Shown here: in pieces, positions 26,172 through 35,900 of the stretch
How positions within the stretch are numbered: the first letter of the stretch is position 1
How the letters are laid out: the number at the start of each line of letters is the position of its first letter
DNA from: Jannaschia maritima
GTDB lineage: Bacteria; Pseudomonadota; Alphaproteobacteria; Rhodobacterales; Rhodobacteraceae
Reading direction: 5' to 3'
Length of the DNA: 64,000 nucleotides
NCBI RefSeq assembly: GCF_030973515.1
Contig: NZ_JARGZA010000009.1
Span: 62,001-126,000, forward strand
Made by a program: the position numbers and the translations under genes
Notes under the pieces: generated by a model
Told to the model about the DNA's origin: nothing
Seen by the model: only the letters and a program-made list of their open reading frames with translations
Databases searched by the model: none

Positions 26172-27553
26172 CCATCGGGTTCCAGTTCGACAACAACTAT
26201 GCCCGGCTACCGGACCGGTTCCACACGAGGCTTATGCCGACGCCGGTCAGGGACCCAGCCTGGATCGCGCTGAACGAACGGCTCGCGCGCGATCTGGGGC
26301 TGGATCCGGATGCGATGCGGGCGTCGGCGGACGTCTTCGCGGGCAACGTCGTACCGGAAGGGGCCGAACCGCTCGCTCAGTTGTATGCGGGGCATCAGTT
26401 CGGCGGATGGTCCCCGCAGCTCGGCGACGGCCGTGCCATCCTGCTGGGCGAGCATATCCACGACGATCGCCGATGGGACGTGGTCCTGAAGGGGTCCGGA
26501 CCCACCCCCTATTCCCGGATGGGGGACGGTCGCACCGCCATCGGTCCCGTCGTACGGGAATACCTGCTGTCGGAGGCGATGCATGCCCTGGGCGTTCCGA
26601 CCACCCGGGCCCTTGCGGCGGTCACGACCGGCGAGCCGGTCCTGCGCGAAGCGGGCCCCCTGCCCGGTGCGGTCCTGACCCGGATCGCGTCGAGCCATGT
26701 CCGCGTGGGCACCTTCCAGGTCTTCGCGGCGCGGGGGGATGTGGCAGCCTTGCGGTTGTTGTTCGACCACGTCGTCGCCCGTCATGCACCCGACGCGCGA
26801 ACGCCGCTCGACCTGCTCAGACACGTCATGAGCGTGCAGGCGGAACTCGTGTCCCGGTGGATGGCATTGGGCTTCGTCCACGGGGTGATGAACACCGACA
26901 ACATGACGGTATCGGGCGAAACGATCGACTATGGCCCCTGCGCGTTCCTGGAAGATTATCACCCCGATACCGTCTTCAGCAGCATCGATCAGCTGGGACG
27001 ATACGCCTGGAAGAACCAGCCCGATATCGCATTGTGGAACCTGGCGCAGTTCGCCACCGCGCTGTTGCCGTTGATGGGCGACAGGGACGTCGCGATCCGC
27101 GAGGCGACCGAAACGCTCGAAGGCTTCGCCGACCTCTATGCGCGGGAATGGCGTGCGCGCTTGAGTGCGAAGATCGGTCTCGACGACATGGACAAGGGTC
27201 ACGAATTGCTCGCCATCATGGCGGAGGATCGACGCGATTTCACGAACACGTTCCGCATGCTTGCGACCGATCCCCATGCGCTCGGAGACACCGCGCGAAT
27301 GGACGACTGGCTGGCGCGGTGGACGAAGCGGTGCCCCGACGTTGACGCCATGCGGAATGCCAATCCGGTGGTGATACCGCGGAACCACCGCGTGCAGCAG
27401 GCCATCGTTACCGCAGAAGGGGGCAATTATGCCGAGATGCACGCGCTTCATGCAGTCCTGTCCGATCCCTGGACCGAGACGGAGTACAATGCGTCTTACC
27501 GCGCGCCTGCCGCTCCCGGAGAGCGGGTGACGCGGACGTTCTGCGGCACCTGA
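26168..27553 (+). CDS. selO: Protein adenylyltransferase SelO (YdiU/UPF0061)
   Basis: A 461-residue pseudokinase-fold enzyme that transfers AMP from ATP to proteins, studied in E. coli and Pseudomonas for its link to redox homeostasis. Visible hallmarks are [38 protein letters not shown] and the metal-binding segment [20 protein letters not shown]. The C-terminus ends in TFCGT, keeping the conserved terminal cysteine of bacterial SelO. The GTG start overlaps the nucleoside hydrolase stop. Length is close to E. coli SelO (478). Confidence 0.95.
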   Translation: MTIGFQFDNNYARLPDRFHTRLMPTPVRDPAWIALNERLARDLGLDPDAMRASADVFAGNVVPEGAEPLAQLYAGHQFGGWSPQLGDGRAILLGEHIHDDRRWDVVLKGSGPTPYSRMGDGRTAIGPVVREYLLSEAMHALGVPTTRALAAVTTGEPVLREAGPLPGAVLTRIASSHVRVGTFQVFAARGDVAALRLLFDHVVARHAPDARTPLDLLRHVMSVQAELVSRWMALGFVHGVMNTDNMTVSGETIDYGPCAFLEDYHPDTVFSSIDQLGRYAWKNQPDIALWNLAQFATALLPLMGDRDVAIREATETLEGFADLYAREWRARLSAKIGLDDMDKGHELLAIMAEDRRDFTNTFRMLATDPHALGDTARMDDWLARWTKRCPDVDAMRNANPVVIPRNHRVQQAIVTAEGGNYAEMHALHAVLSDPWTETEYNASYRAPAAPGERVTRTFCGT

Positions 27554-27629
27554 TCCTCGACCCGACGCGTGTGCGGGTGATGCGATACCGATCCCCCCTG
27601 GCCCTGCGGAACGTTTGCGGCTATCGAAC

Positions 27630-27645
27630 CGTTCAACGTTGAACG
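27630..27645. promoter_or_regulatory. 16-bp perfect palindrome upstream of pdhA (candidate operator)
   Basis: CGTTCAACGTTGAACG is its own reverse complement. It ends 20 bp before the pdhA ATG and just ahead of the GGGGAGGA ribosome binding site. Its position in the only gap before the pyruvate dehydrogenase operon suggests an operator for a dimeric regulator. Which regulator binds is unknown. Confidence 0.6.
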
Positions 27646-27665
27646 ACCCGGGGAGGATCGGACGA

Positions 27666-28703
27666 ATGGCAGCCCGCAAGCCCGCCGCGAAGGCGGCAGC
27701 GATACCGAACGTCGCGAAGGACGATCTCCTGCAGTATTACCGCGACATGCTGCTGATCCGGCGGTTCGAGGAGAAGGCGGGCCAACTTTACGGCATGGGT
27801 CTCATCGGGGGATTCTGCCATCTCTATATCGGCCAGGAAGCGGTCGTCGTAGGATTGGAGGCCGCGGCCAGCAAGGGCGACAAGCGCGTCACCTCCTACC
27901 GCGATCACGGACATATGCTGGCATGCGGCATGGATCCGAAGGGCGTGATGGCCGAATTGACGGGTCGCGAGGGGGGCTATTCGAAGGGCAAGGGCGGCAG
28001 CATGCATATGTTCAGCCGCGAGAAGCACTTCTACGGCGGACATGGCATCGTCGCGGCACAGGTGCCCATCGGCGCAGGCCTTGCCTTCGCGGACAAGTAC
28101 CTAGGCAACGACCGCGTGACCTTCACCTATTTCGGCGACGGCGCGGCGAACCAGGGCCAGGTCTACGAGACCTACAACATGGCCGAACTCTGGGACCTGC
28201 CCTGCGTCTTCGTGATCGAGAACAACCAGTACGCGATGGGCACCTCGACCAAGCGATCGACGAAGTCGCCGTCCTATTGGGAACGGGGCGCGGCCTATGG
28301 GATCGAGGGCGAGGAGGTCGACGGCATGGACGTCCTTGCCGTTAAGGATGCGGGTCAACGCGCCGTGGAGTACTGCCGGTCCGGAAAGGGCCCGTACATC
28401 CTGGAAGTGAAGACCTACCGCTACCGTGGCCATTCCATGTCCGACCCTGCCAAGTACCGGACCCGGGACGAGGTGCAGAAGATGCGGGAGGAACGCGACT
28501 GCATCGAGCATGTCCGCCAGTTGCTGTTGACGGGCGAGCACGCCTCCGAGGACGATCTGAAATCGATCGACAAGGAGATCAAGGAGATCGTCAACGAATC
28601 CGCCGAGTTCGCCAAGGAAAGCCCGGAACCCGACCTGTCCGAGCTGTGGACCGACATCTACGCCGATGAGCTGCCGCAGGGCGAGCCGGAGGAGGCGGCG
28701 TAA
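27666..28703 (+). CDS. pdhA: Pyruvate dehydrogenase E1 component, alpha subunit
   Basis: A 345-residue subunit of the alpha2beta2-type E1, which decarboxylates pyruvate with thiamine diphosphate. The cofactor motif is clear (YFGDGAANQGQVYETYNMA ending 25 residues before IENN), and YRYRGHSMSDPAKYRT near residue 255 is the conserved C-terminal active-site loop. A short Ala/Lys-rich N-terminus is typical of alphaproteobacterial PdhA. GGGAGGA precedes the ATG. The stop overlaps the start of a small ORF, then pdhB and pdhC follow. The E3 gene lpd is not in the window. Confidence 0.97.
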   Translation: MAARKPAAKAAAIPNVAKDDLLQYYRDMLLIRRFEEKAGQLYGMGLIGGFCHLYIGQEAVVVGLEAAASKGDKRVTSYRDHGHMLACGMDPKGVMAELTGREGGYSKGKGGSMHMFSREKHFYGGHGIVAAQVPIGAGLAFADKYLGNDRVTFTYFGDGAANQGQVYETYNMAELWDLPCVFVIENNQYAMGTSTKRSTKSPSYWERGAAYGIEGEEVDGMDVLAVKDAGQRAVEYCRSGKGPYILEVKTYRYRGHSMSDPAKYRTRDEVQKMREERDCIEHVRQLLLTGEHASEDDLKSIDKEIKEIVNESAEFAKESPEPDLSELWTDIYADELPQGEPEEAA

Positions 28704-28876
28704 TGGCGGATCTCACGATTTCGAAGCTCTATATGCTCATCAAGGAGCAGAAAGCTACAAACCCTCTGCTTCACAACCTTCAGCAACTCGCCTTTATGCA
28801 GCTTTCTGACGGCCAGAAGCGTGAGTTCGAGAAGCAACAGCTTGCGAACCTCCAATCCTCACGGGGAGTCCGCTGA
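28703..28876 (+). CDS. Unannotated 57-codon ORF between pdhA and pdhB
   Basis: An open frame of 57 codons starts with an ATG that shares one base with the pdhA stop (TAATG). It has a GGAGGAGG sequence 5-12 bases upstream and ends one base before the pdhB ATG. The predicted peptide begins [18 protein letters not shown], is helical and Gln/Lys-rich, and has no cysteine or membrane segment. Base composition is much lower in GC than the neighbours, with codons such as CTT, AAA, ACA and TCT that are rare nearby. I recognise no family. The perfect fit between two cotranscribed genes argues that it is translated; a PDH-related role is only inferred from place. Confidence 0.65.
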   Translation: MADLTISKLYMLIKEQKATNPLLHNLQQLAFMQLSDGQKREFEKQQLANLQSSRGVR

Positions 28877-28877
28877 G

Positions 28878-30263
28878 ATGGCGACCGAAATCCTGATGCC
28901 CGCCCTATCCCCCACCATGGAGGAGGGCACGCTGGCCAAATGGCTGGTCAAGGAAGGCGACGAGGTCGCGAGCGGCGACATCCTGGCCGAGATCGAGACC
29001 GACAAGGCCACGATGGAGTTCGAGGCCGTGGATGAGGGAACGATCGGCAAGATCCTGGTCCCCGAGGGTTCCGAAGGGGTGAAGGTCAACACCGCCATCG
29101 CCGTCCTTCTGGACGAGGGCGAGAGCGTGGACGACGTGACCGATGCCGCCCCCGTCGACGATGCGAAGCCTGCCGCCGACGAGGCGCGCGGTGCCGCCCC
29201 CGAAAAGACCCCCGCCCGCGTCGCGGACGAGCATCCGACCCCGCAACCCGACTCCTCCCCCGACTGGCCGGAGGGCACCGAGATGGTGCAGCAGACGGTC
29301 CGCGAGGCCCTCCGCGATGCCATGGCGGAGGAGATGCGGCGCGACGACCACGTCTTCGTCATGGGCGAGGAGGTGGCGGAGTACAACGGCGCCTACAAGA
29401 TCACGCAGGGCATGCTGGACGAGTTCGGGGACAAGCGGGTGATCGACACGCCGATCACGGAACACGGGTTCACCGGCATCGGCGTCGGTGCGGCCTTCGG
29501 CGGCCTGCGCCCCATCGTCGAGTTCATGACCTTCAACTTCGCGATGCAGGCGATCGATCAGATCATCAACTCGGCGGCCAAGACGCTCTACATGTCGGGC
29601 GGACAGATGGGCTGCCCGATCGTGTTCCGCGGGCCCAACGGCGCCGCCGCCCGCGTGGGCGCGCAGCACAGCCAGGACTACGCGGCGTGGTATGCGTCGG
29701 TGCCGGGATTGAAGGTGGTGCAGCCCTACTCGGCGTCTGACGCGAAGGGCCTGCTGAAGACTGCGATACGCGACCCCAACCCCGTGATCTTCCTCGAGAA
29801 CGAGATCCTCTACGGGAAGACGTTCGACGTGCCCAAGCTGGACGACTTCACCGTTCCATTCGGCAAGGCCCGCATCTGGCGGGAAGGCGATGACGTCACA
29901 ATCGTATCCTGGGGCATCGGGATGACCTATGCCATGGATGCCGCCGAGAAGTTGGCGGAGGAGGGCATATCCGCGGAGGTGATCGACCTGCGCACCCTGC
30001 GCCCCGTCGACTATGACGCCATCCTCGCCTCCGTCATGAAGACCAACCGGTGCGTCACCGTCGAGGAGGGGTTCCCCGTCGCGAGCTTCAGCGACCACCT
30101 CGCCAGCACGATCATGCAACGGGCCTTCGACTATCTAGATGCGCCTGTCGTCACCTGCACCGGCAAGGACGTGCCGATGCCTTATGCCGCGAACCTCGAG
30201 AAGCTGGCACTGACGTCTACGACCGAGGTGATCGAGGCCGTGAAGCAAGTGACCTATCGCTGA
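28878..30263 (+). CDS. pdhB: Pyruvate dehydrogenase E1 component, beta subunit, with N-terminal lipoyl domain
   Basis: A 461-residue E1-beta subunit. Residues 1-80 are a lipoyl domain (lipoylation Lys43 in ETDKATMEF), joined by an acidic Ala/Pro linker (about 85-135) to the transketolase-like catalytic part (VRQALRDAM-type start, then [17 protein letters not shown] and [19 protein letters not shown]). The lipoyl extension on E1-beta is known in alphaproteobacteria such as Rhizobium and Rhodobacter. CGGGGAG precedes the ATG. The lipoyl domain is nearly identical to that of pdhC. Confidence 0.97.
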   Translation: MATEILMPALSPTMEEGTLAKWLVKEGDEVASGDILAEIETDKATMEFEAVDEGTIGKILVPEGSEGVKVNTAIAVLLDEGESVDDVTDAAPVDDAKPAADEARGAAPEKTPARVADEHPTPQPDSSPDWPEGTEMVQQTVREALRDAMAEEMRRDDHVFVMGEEVAEYNGAYKITQGMLDEFGDKRVIDTPITEHGFTGIGVGAAFGGLRPIVEFMTFNFAMQAIDQIINSAAKTLYMSGGQMGCPIVFRGPNGAAARVGAQHSQDYAAWYASVPGLKVVQPYSASDAKGLLKTAIRDPNPVIFLENEILYGKTFDVPKLDDFTVPFGKARIWREGDDVTIVSWGIGMTYAMDAAEKLAEEGISAEVIDLRTLRPVDYDAILASVMKTNRCVTVEEGFPVASFSDHLASTIMQRAFDYLDAPVVTCTGKDVPMPYAANLEKLALTSTTEVIEAVKQVTYR

Positions 30264-30275
30264 GGGGACGACGAC

Positions 30276-31664
30276 ATGGCGACGCAAATCCTGATGCCCG
30301 CGCTCTCCCCCACGATGGAGGAAGGGACGCTCGCGAAGTGGCTCGTGAAGGAGGGGGACACCGTGTCCTCCGGCGACCTGCTGGCCGAGATCGAGACCGA
30401 CAAGGCGACGATGGAGTTCGAGGCGGTCGACGAAGGCACCGTCGGCAAGCTCCTTGTGGCGGAGGGTACCGAAGGGGTGAAGGTCAACTCTCCGATCGCG
30501 GTGCTGCTGGAGGAGGGTGAGGATGCCTCGGCGGCGGCCTCCACGTCCTCCGACGGGTCGTCCCACGCCGCCCCCGCCGAACCCACGCCCGGCACCGAGC
30601 CGCAAGGCGGCTACGGGCGGGAGCCGGGGGGCACGGATCATGCGCCGCGTGCCGAACTGCACTCGGAGCCGTCCGTCACCACATCGGGCGGCACGTCCGG
30701 CAGCACGTCAGGCGACGGCGACCGAATCTTCGCCACGCCGCTCGCCCGGCGCATCGCCAAGGATAAGGGAATCGACCTGGCGGAGATCAAGGGCACCGGC
30801 CCCCGTGGTCGCATCATCAAGGCCGACGTCGAAACGTTCCAACCTGATCAGGCAACGGCGACATGCACGCCCGATGACGGCAAGCCGGCCCCCGCTAGCG
30901 CCACCGAAGGACGCAAGCCCACCGCCCCAGCCGGCCTGTCCGCCGACGCCGTGTTGAAGATGTACGAAGGGCGGGAGTTCGAGGAGGTCAAGCTCGATGG
31001 AATGCGCAGGACCATCGCCGCGCGCCTGACGGAAGCAAAGCAGACGATCCCGCACTTCTATCTCCGCCGGGACATCCGTCTCGATGAGTTGTTGACGTTC
31101 CGCAGCGAGTTGAACGGCAAACTCGATGGTCGCGGCGTGAAGCTGTCGGTCAACGACTTCGTCATCAAGGCCGGTGCCCTGGCGCTTCAGGCGGTGCCCG
31201 ACGCGAACGCCGTCTGGGCCGGCGACCGCATCCTGAAGCTAACGCCGTCCGACGTGGCCGTCGCGGTCGCGATCGAGGGCGGGCTGTTCACCCCCGTTCT
31301 GAAGGATGCGCACCTCAAGTCCTTGTCCGCCCTGTCGGCGGAAATGAAGGACTTGGCGGCCCGTGCCCGCGATCGCAAGCTCGCGCCGCACGAATATCAG
31401 GGCGGCAGCTTCGCGATCTCGAACCTGGGGATGTTCGGCATCGACAACTTCGATGCGGTCATCAATCCACCACACGGATCGATCCTCGCGGTCGGCGCCG
31501 GCGTCAGGAAGCCGATTGTAGACGCCGAAGGGCAGCTTGCGGCCGCGACCGTCATGTCCGTGACCCTTTCGGTCGATCACCGGGTCATCGACGGTGCGCT
31601 AGGTGCACAGTTCCTGCAAGCGTTCGCGGACAACTTGGAAAACCCGATCATGATGCTCGCGTGA
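30276..31664 (+). CDS. pdhC: Dihydrolipoamide acetyltransferase, E2 of pyruvate dehydrogenase
   Basis: A 462-residue E2 that moves the acetyl group from lipoamide to CoA and forms the complex core. Domains in order: lipoyl (1-80, Lys43), a Pro/Thr/Gly linker, peripheral subunit-binding domain (about 150-187, [20 protein letters not shown]), a second linker, and the catalytic domain (about 230-462) with the active-site motif [14 protein letters not shown]. Only one lipoyl domain is present. The stop overlaps the next gene start, so the lipoprotein gene may be cotranscribed. Confidence 0.97.
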   Translation: MATQILMPALSPTMEEGTLAKWLVKEGDTVSSGDLLAEIETDKATMEFEAVDEGTVGKLLVAEGTEGVKVNSPIAVLLEEGEDASAAASTSSDGSSHAAPAEPTPGTEPQGGYGREPGGTDHAPRAELHSEPSVTTSGGTSGSTSGDGDRIFATPLARRIAKDKGIDLAEIKGTGPRGRIIKADVETFQPDQATATCTPDDGKPAPASATEGRKPTAPAGLSADAVLKMYEGREFEEVKLDGMRRTIAARLTEAKQTIPHFYLRRDIRLDELLTFRSELNGKLDGRGVKLSVNDFVIKAGALALQAVPDANAVWAGDRILKLTPSDVAVAVAIEGGLFTPVLKDAHLKSLSALSAEMKDLAARARDRKLAPHEYQGGSFAISNLGMFGIDNFDAVINPPHGSILAVGAGVRKPIVDAEGQLAAATVMSVTLSVDHRVIDGALGAQFLQAFADNLENPIMMLA

Positions 31665-32086
31665 TGACCCGCATCCTCGTTCCGATCGTCCTGCTGACGC
31701 TAACGGCCTGCGATCCCGCAGAACCCCTTCCCGATGATCCGTCGGCCGCCATTCCGTCCGGTCCGCCGACCGGGGCCACCCGCTCCTACGAGTGCGACAC
31801 CGGCGTGACCCTGACGGCCAGCCGTGACGCGGGCAGTGCCCAGTTGAGGTTGGAGACCGGCGAGGTGCTTCGCCTGCCCCGCATCCCGGAGGCCGCGCCG
31901 ACCACCTATGCGAGCGATGGGTTCGTGTGGTTCGTTCAGGGCAACCGCGGCGTTCTGACCGATCGGGGCGGACAGAAGAACTGCCGTGTGCAGGCAGGTC
32001 CGTCCCCCGTCACCTTCGGAACCGACGACACGATCCCGCTGGGTCAGCCGATCGTCGTGTCCGGCGACCCCATCCCGATCAACTGA
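31664..32086 (+). CDS. MliC-like lipoprotein
   Basis: A 140-residue lipoprotein: a hydrophobic leader ends in the lipobox LTAC at about residues 13-16. The mature part has the pattern of MliC, the membrane-bound inhibitor of C-type lysozyme: SYECDTGVTLTAS, a central LPRIPEAAPTTYASDGFVWF, and GGQKNCRV with the second cysteine. It starts at the ATG overlapping the pdhC stop; a GTG one codon earlier is possible. Its last 43 bases overlap the convergent cysE gene. MliC function is inferred from pattern, not proven. Confidence 0.75.
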   Translation: MTRILVPIVLLTLTACDPAEPLPDDPSAAIPSGPPTGATRSYECDTGVTLTASRDAGSAQLRLETGEVLRLPRIPEAAPTTYASDGFVWFVQGNRGVLTDRGGQKNCRVQAGPSPVTFGTDDTIPLGQPIVVSGDPIPIN

Positions 32087-32871
32087 TCCATCATGATCGA
32101 CGGTTGCGCGCAACCGGCCTCGCCCACGACCCGTGCAGGCACGCCTGCGACCGTCTTCTTCGGCGCCACGTCCTGGAGCACGACCGAACCTGCCGCGATG
32201 CGCGAGCAATGACCGATATGGATGTTGCCAAGGACATGGGCACCAGCCCCGATCAGCACGCCGTTGCCGATCTTGGGATGCCGGTCGTCGTCCTCCTTGC
32301 CGGTCCCGCCCAACGTGACCGAATGCAGCATGGACACGTTGTCCCCCACGACAGCGGTCTCCCCGATGACGATGGAGTGGGCGTGATCGATCATGATACC
32401 ACGTCCCATGCGCGCACCGGGGTGGACGTCGACGCCGAACGCCTCGGACACCCGCATCTGGACGTATCGGGCCAAGTCCTTGCGCCCGTCCCTCCATAAC
32501 CAGTTGCCGATCCTGTATGCCTGGATGGCCTGGAACCCCTTGAAGTAGAGCAGGGGCTCCAGCAGCCGATGGCAGGCGGGATCACGCTCGAACACGGCGA
32601 CCATATCGGCCCGGGCCGCCGCGCCCAGATCCGGTTCCAGAGCGTAGGCCGCATCCGCCAGTTCCCGGAGCGCCTGCTCGGACATACCGTCAGACGACAG
32701 CTTCGCCGCGAACCGGAAAGCCAACGCCTTCTCCAGCGTGTCATGGTGCAGGACGGCGGCGTGGATCAACCCGCCGAGCAGCGGCTCCACCCGCACCGCG
32801 TCCCGCGCCTCGTCACAGGTTCGTCCCCAGACGAAGTCGACGGGGTGAATGGTGGCGTCGGGTCGAGTCAT
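32044..32871 (-). CDS. cysE: Serine O-acetyltransferase
   Basis: A 275-residue enzyme that makes O-acetylserine for cysteine synthesis. The N-terminal helical half (about 1-135) is followed by the left-handed beta helix: DVHPGARMGRGIMIDHAHSI, IGETAVVGDNVSMLHSVTLGG, then GAHVLGNIHIGHCSRIAAGS. The catalytic His in IDHAHSIVIG and the C-terminal tail ending in I are family features. It lies just downstream of the last GTA gene, orfg15, on the same strand. Its 3' end overlaps the convergent MliC-like gene by 43 bp. Confidence 0.96.
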   Translation of the reverse strand: MTRPDATIHPVDFVWGRTCDEARDAVRVEPLLGGLIHAAVLHHDTLEKALAFRFAAKLSSDGMSEQALRELADAAYALEPDLGAAARADMVAVFERDPACHRLLEPLLYFKGFQAIQAYRIGNWLWRDGRKDLARYVQMRVSEAFGVDVHPGARMGRGIMIDHAHSIVIGETAVVGDNVSMLHSVTLGGTGKEDDDRHPKIGNGVLIGAGAHVLGNIHIGHCSRIAAGSVVLQDVAPKKTVAGVPARVVGEAGCAQPSIMMDQLIGMGSPDTTIG

Positions 32872-32883
32872 CGCACGGGCTCC

Positions 32884-32902
32884 CAGACGGAGGGTCCGTC
32901 TG
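32884..32902 (-). promoter_or_regulatory. Hairpin in the cysE leader
   Basis: A perfect 8-bp stem (CAGACGGA with TCCGTCTG, 3-nt loop) lies 13-31 bases before the cysE start and 45 bases after the orfg15 stop. No T-run follows, so it is not a standard terminator; it could limit read-through from the GTA operon or affect cysE translation. Confidence 0.4.
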
Positions 32903-32946
32903 ACCTAGGGCGTGGGACGGGCCCGCGCAACACGGTCCATGTTCCG

Positions 32947-35900
32947 TCACTTCACCGTGACCCAGCGCTCGGGCCCGTGCCGCCCATCCGCTCCGACCTG
33001 GGCGACCCCGAGCTGATAGGGTTCACCCAACCCCAGGGTCGCCCGCTCCCCCTGAGTCAGTTCGAACCGCGGAACCTGCGTACTCCCATCCAGCACGTCG
33101 ATCCCTCCGGCTCGAACGGTAACGTGAAACGAACTCGGTCGCGGAGATATCGTGAACGGCCGCGCACCGATCGAACGCCCGAACCACTCGAACCGGTCGA
33201 CCTGACCGACGCGCACATGGGACAGATGTGCGACCGTCATCTCCCGTCCTGCCACGTCGATGGGCCGCACGACATGATGGACGTCGCCTGCCGCTCCGGC
33301 GCCGCTCGGCCGGTATCGGATGAACCGATCCGTACCGATGTGTTCGGTTGGAACCGGTAACGGCACCACGCCGTCGTCTAGCATCACCACCATGCTGCCG
33401 ACGGGATGTCCCCGCGCGATCTCGGCGCCGCCCGATCCCCGAGCACCCCGCAATCGTCCCGACAAGGCCCACCTTGCATCGCCGAGGGGCGTTGCGTCCG
33501 CGAACTGAACCACTTCCCATTCATCGGAGGTACCGGACCCAATGGCCAGGCGGTTGCGGCCATCCAACAAGGCGCGCCGTGTCACGGACTCCAACGTACC
33601 CGCCAGGTGCACGATCAAGGCCGCCCCCCTATCTAGAACGCCCGGCGCGGCTGCGACCAGCGGAGTTTCGGTCAGGCCGATCTGCGCCGGGCGGGTCAAC
33701 CGCGATGCATTCCGATACCCGCCGTTCTCCGGCGAGGTCGCGACATCCACGACACCGGGCCATGGAGAGGCAACGGCGCCGACATGCAACTGCGCGATGC
33801 CGTCGCCACCGTCGGGCGATGGAAGGTCTAGGACGACGGCTTCCACCGGTCCTCGCGCCTGATGACCGCTCGAACGCTTTGCGGGGATGTTTGCATCCGA
33901 CGCAGGGTGAACTGATTCCGCCAGTCGCCGCGCCACGACGTCGCGCGTCCCCGCCTCAATCGATCGCTCGACCTCCCACCTTCCAGATCGGCCATCGAGG
34001 CTCAGGACGGACCCGATGGTGATGTCCCGCCGCGACGGCGGCAGACTCAGTTCCAGTGTATCGCGCCCGGCCGACGCTACCCCGACCGCCCGCGTCGCGA
34101 TGCGTGATGCCTGCCCCGGATATAGCATCAAGGGTAGGTCCATATCGCCTTCGAGGCCGTGTCCCCCTCCTCCCGACGCGACCGTGACCGCAAAGTCTCC
34201 GCCGGCTTCGACATGGTGCACCCGGACCCGGGCGAAACCGACGCCGAGTTCGTCACGCGACCGAACCAGTACCGGATCATCGCCGCGACGAGCGAGATCA
34301 TCGATCTCGATCGGGGTGATCGATTCCGTGCCGCGTTCACTAAAGACCAGCACGCCGTCCCGCTCCGCTGCCACCACGTCGTACGCTGTAAGCAACGGCT
34401 GGAGGTCGGAGCGTGCCGATTGGACTTCGGAGACGGCATAGCCCGAGATCACGGTGTGCAGACCGGTCACGTCGAAATGCGTGATCCCGGCCTCTCGACA
34501 GAGCATCGCGACGAGGTCGGCAAGGGGGACATGCGTTGCACGCCCGTTCCACCAGTGGCCCGCGGCATATGCCCCCCCATCCGACCAGGCGTCCAGATCG
34601 CGCGGGAAGGCAGGCCAAGGTCGCGCGTCCCATGCCCACAGGCAGGATCGCCCGAGGTCGAGCATCGGGCCACCGTACAGGTCGGATATCGGGTTGACGG
34701 CATCCGTCGTCCAATGGCGCAGGAGGGCCCGAACATGTGCATGCTGCGCCGCATCGTCCCGTCGTCCATCCGAATGGTACGGAAGGCCCCCTTCGACCGA
34801 ATGCGGGTCGGGGAACCGGTTCGGCTCATTCGATCCGAGGTGGACCGCACCGCATCCATATTCCGTGAAGCGGATCGGCTTCGACCGGGGCACCCACTCC
34901 GTCGGCTGGGACGACCTTCGACCTCCATGCCGTTCGTGATGTGGCAAGGACCACCACGACCGGATATCCTTATACCGGAACAGCCATGCTTCGTCGTGGA
35001 TGCCGTCCGTGATCGGCGTTCGACGTCGGCCATCGCGGTCCTCCCGGGAAGCATAGTACCAGTCGAACCCTTCCCCGCCTTCGACATGGGACTCAAGGTC
35101 GCCGGCACCGTCGCCCGGGCGCCGGTCGGACAGGGGCATGTAGTTGTCGATCCCGACGAAATCGACGTTCGGATCCCCCCATAGCGGATCGAGATGGAAC
35201 AGCACGTCTCCGGACCTGTCCTGTGGGTGATAACCGAAATACTCCGACCAATCCGCTGCATAGCCGATCGCCGCCTCCGGGAGCATGACCCGCACCTCTG
35301 CCGCCAGGGCGCGCAACGCGTCCACCGCGGGAAAGCCCCCGGCTTCGTCGCGCACCTGCGTAAGCCCCCGCATCTCGGAACCGATGCAGAACGAGTCGAC
35401 CCCGCCCGCGACCATGCACAGGGCGGCCTGATGCAGGACGAAGCGGCGATAGCCCCAATCGCTTGGATCGCCGCGGAAAACGACGTTGTCTCCCTGCTGT
35501 ACGAAATCGGCGGCGTCGGCGTGACCGAAGAATGTCGCCACCTCGGCGGCGGCTTGGGCGGTTCCGTCGACACCTCCACCCGTGCCGGGGCCCCGTGATG
35601 CGGTGATGCGCCCTCTCCATGGCAGGTCACCCTGCACACCGTTGCCCCAGGGATCAGGAAGTCCATCGACCATGAGTTGATCCATGAGGACGAAAGGATA
35701 GTACGTCACCCGTTGACCGCCCGCATGCACGGCACGGATCGCGTCCAGGACGGACCGGTCGCTCGGCGTCCCCCCGAACATGGGACGCCCGTCTCTCCGG
35801 CGCACGACACGGGCCGAAGCGCGATCCAGCCCGCCGGCGGACCAAGCGTACGGAACCGTCTCCACGCCGCGGTGCTCGACCTTTGGGCGGATCGTGCAGT

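Noticed and set aside
28658-28855. 65-codon minus-strand frame opposite the small ORF between pdhA and pdhB
   Set aside because: The plus-strand frame has a strong ribosome binding site and exact start/stop contacts with pdhA and pdhB; the minus frame has neither and would cut into pdhA.
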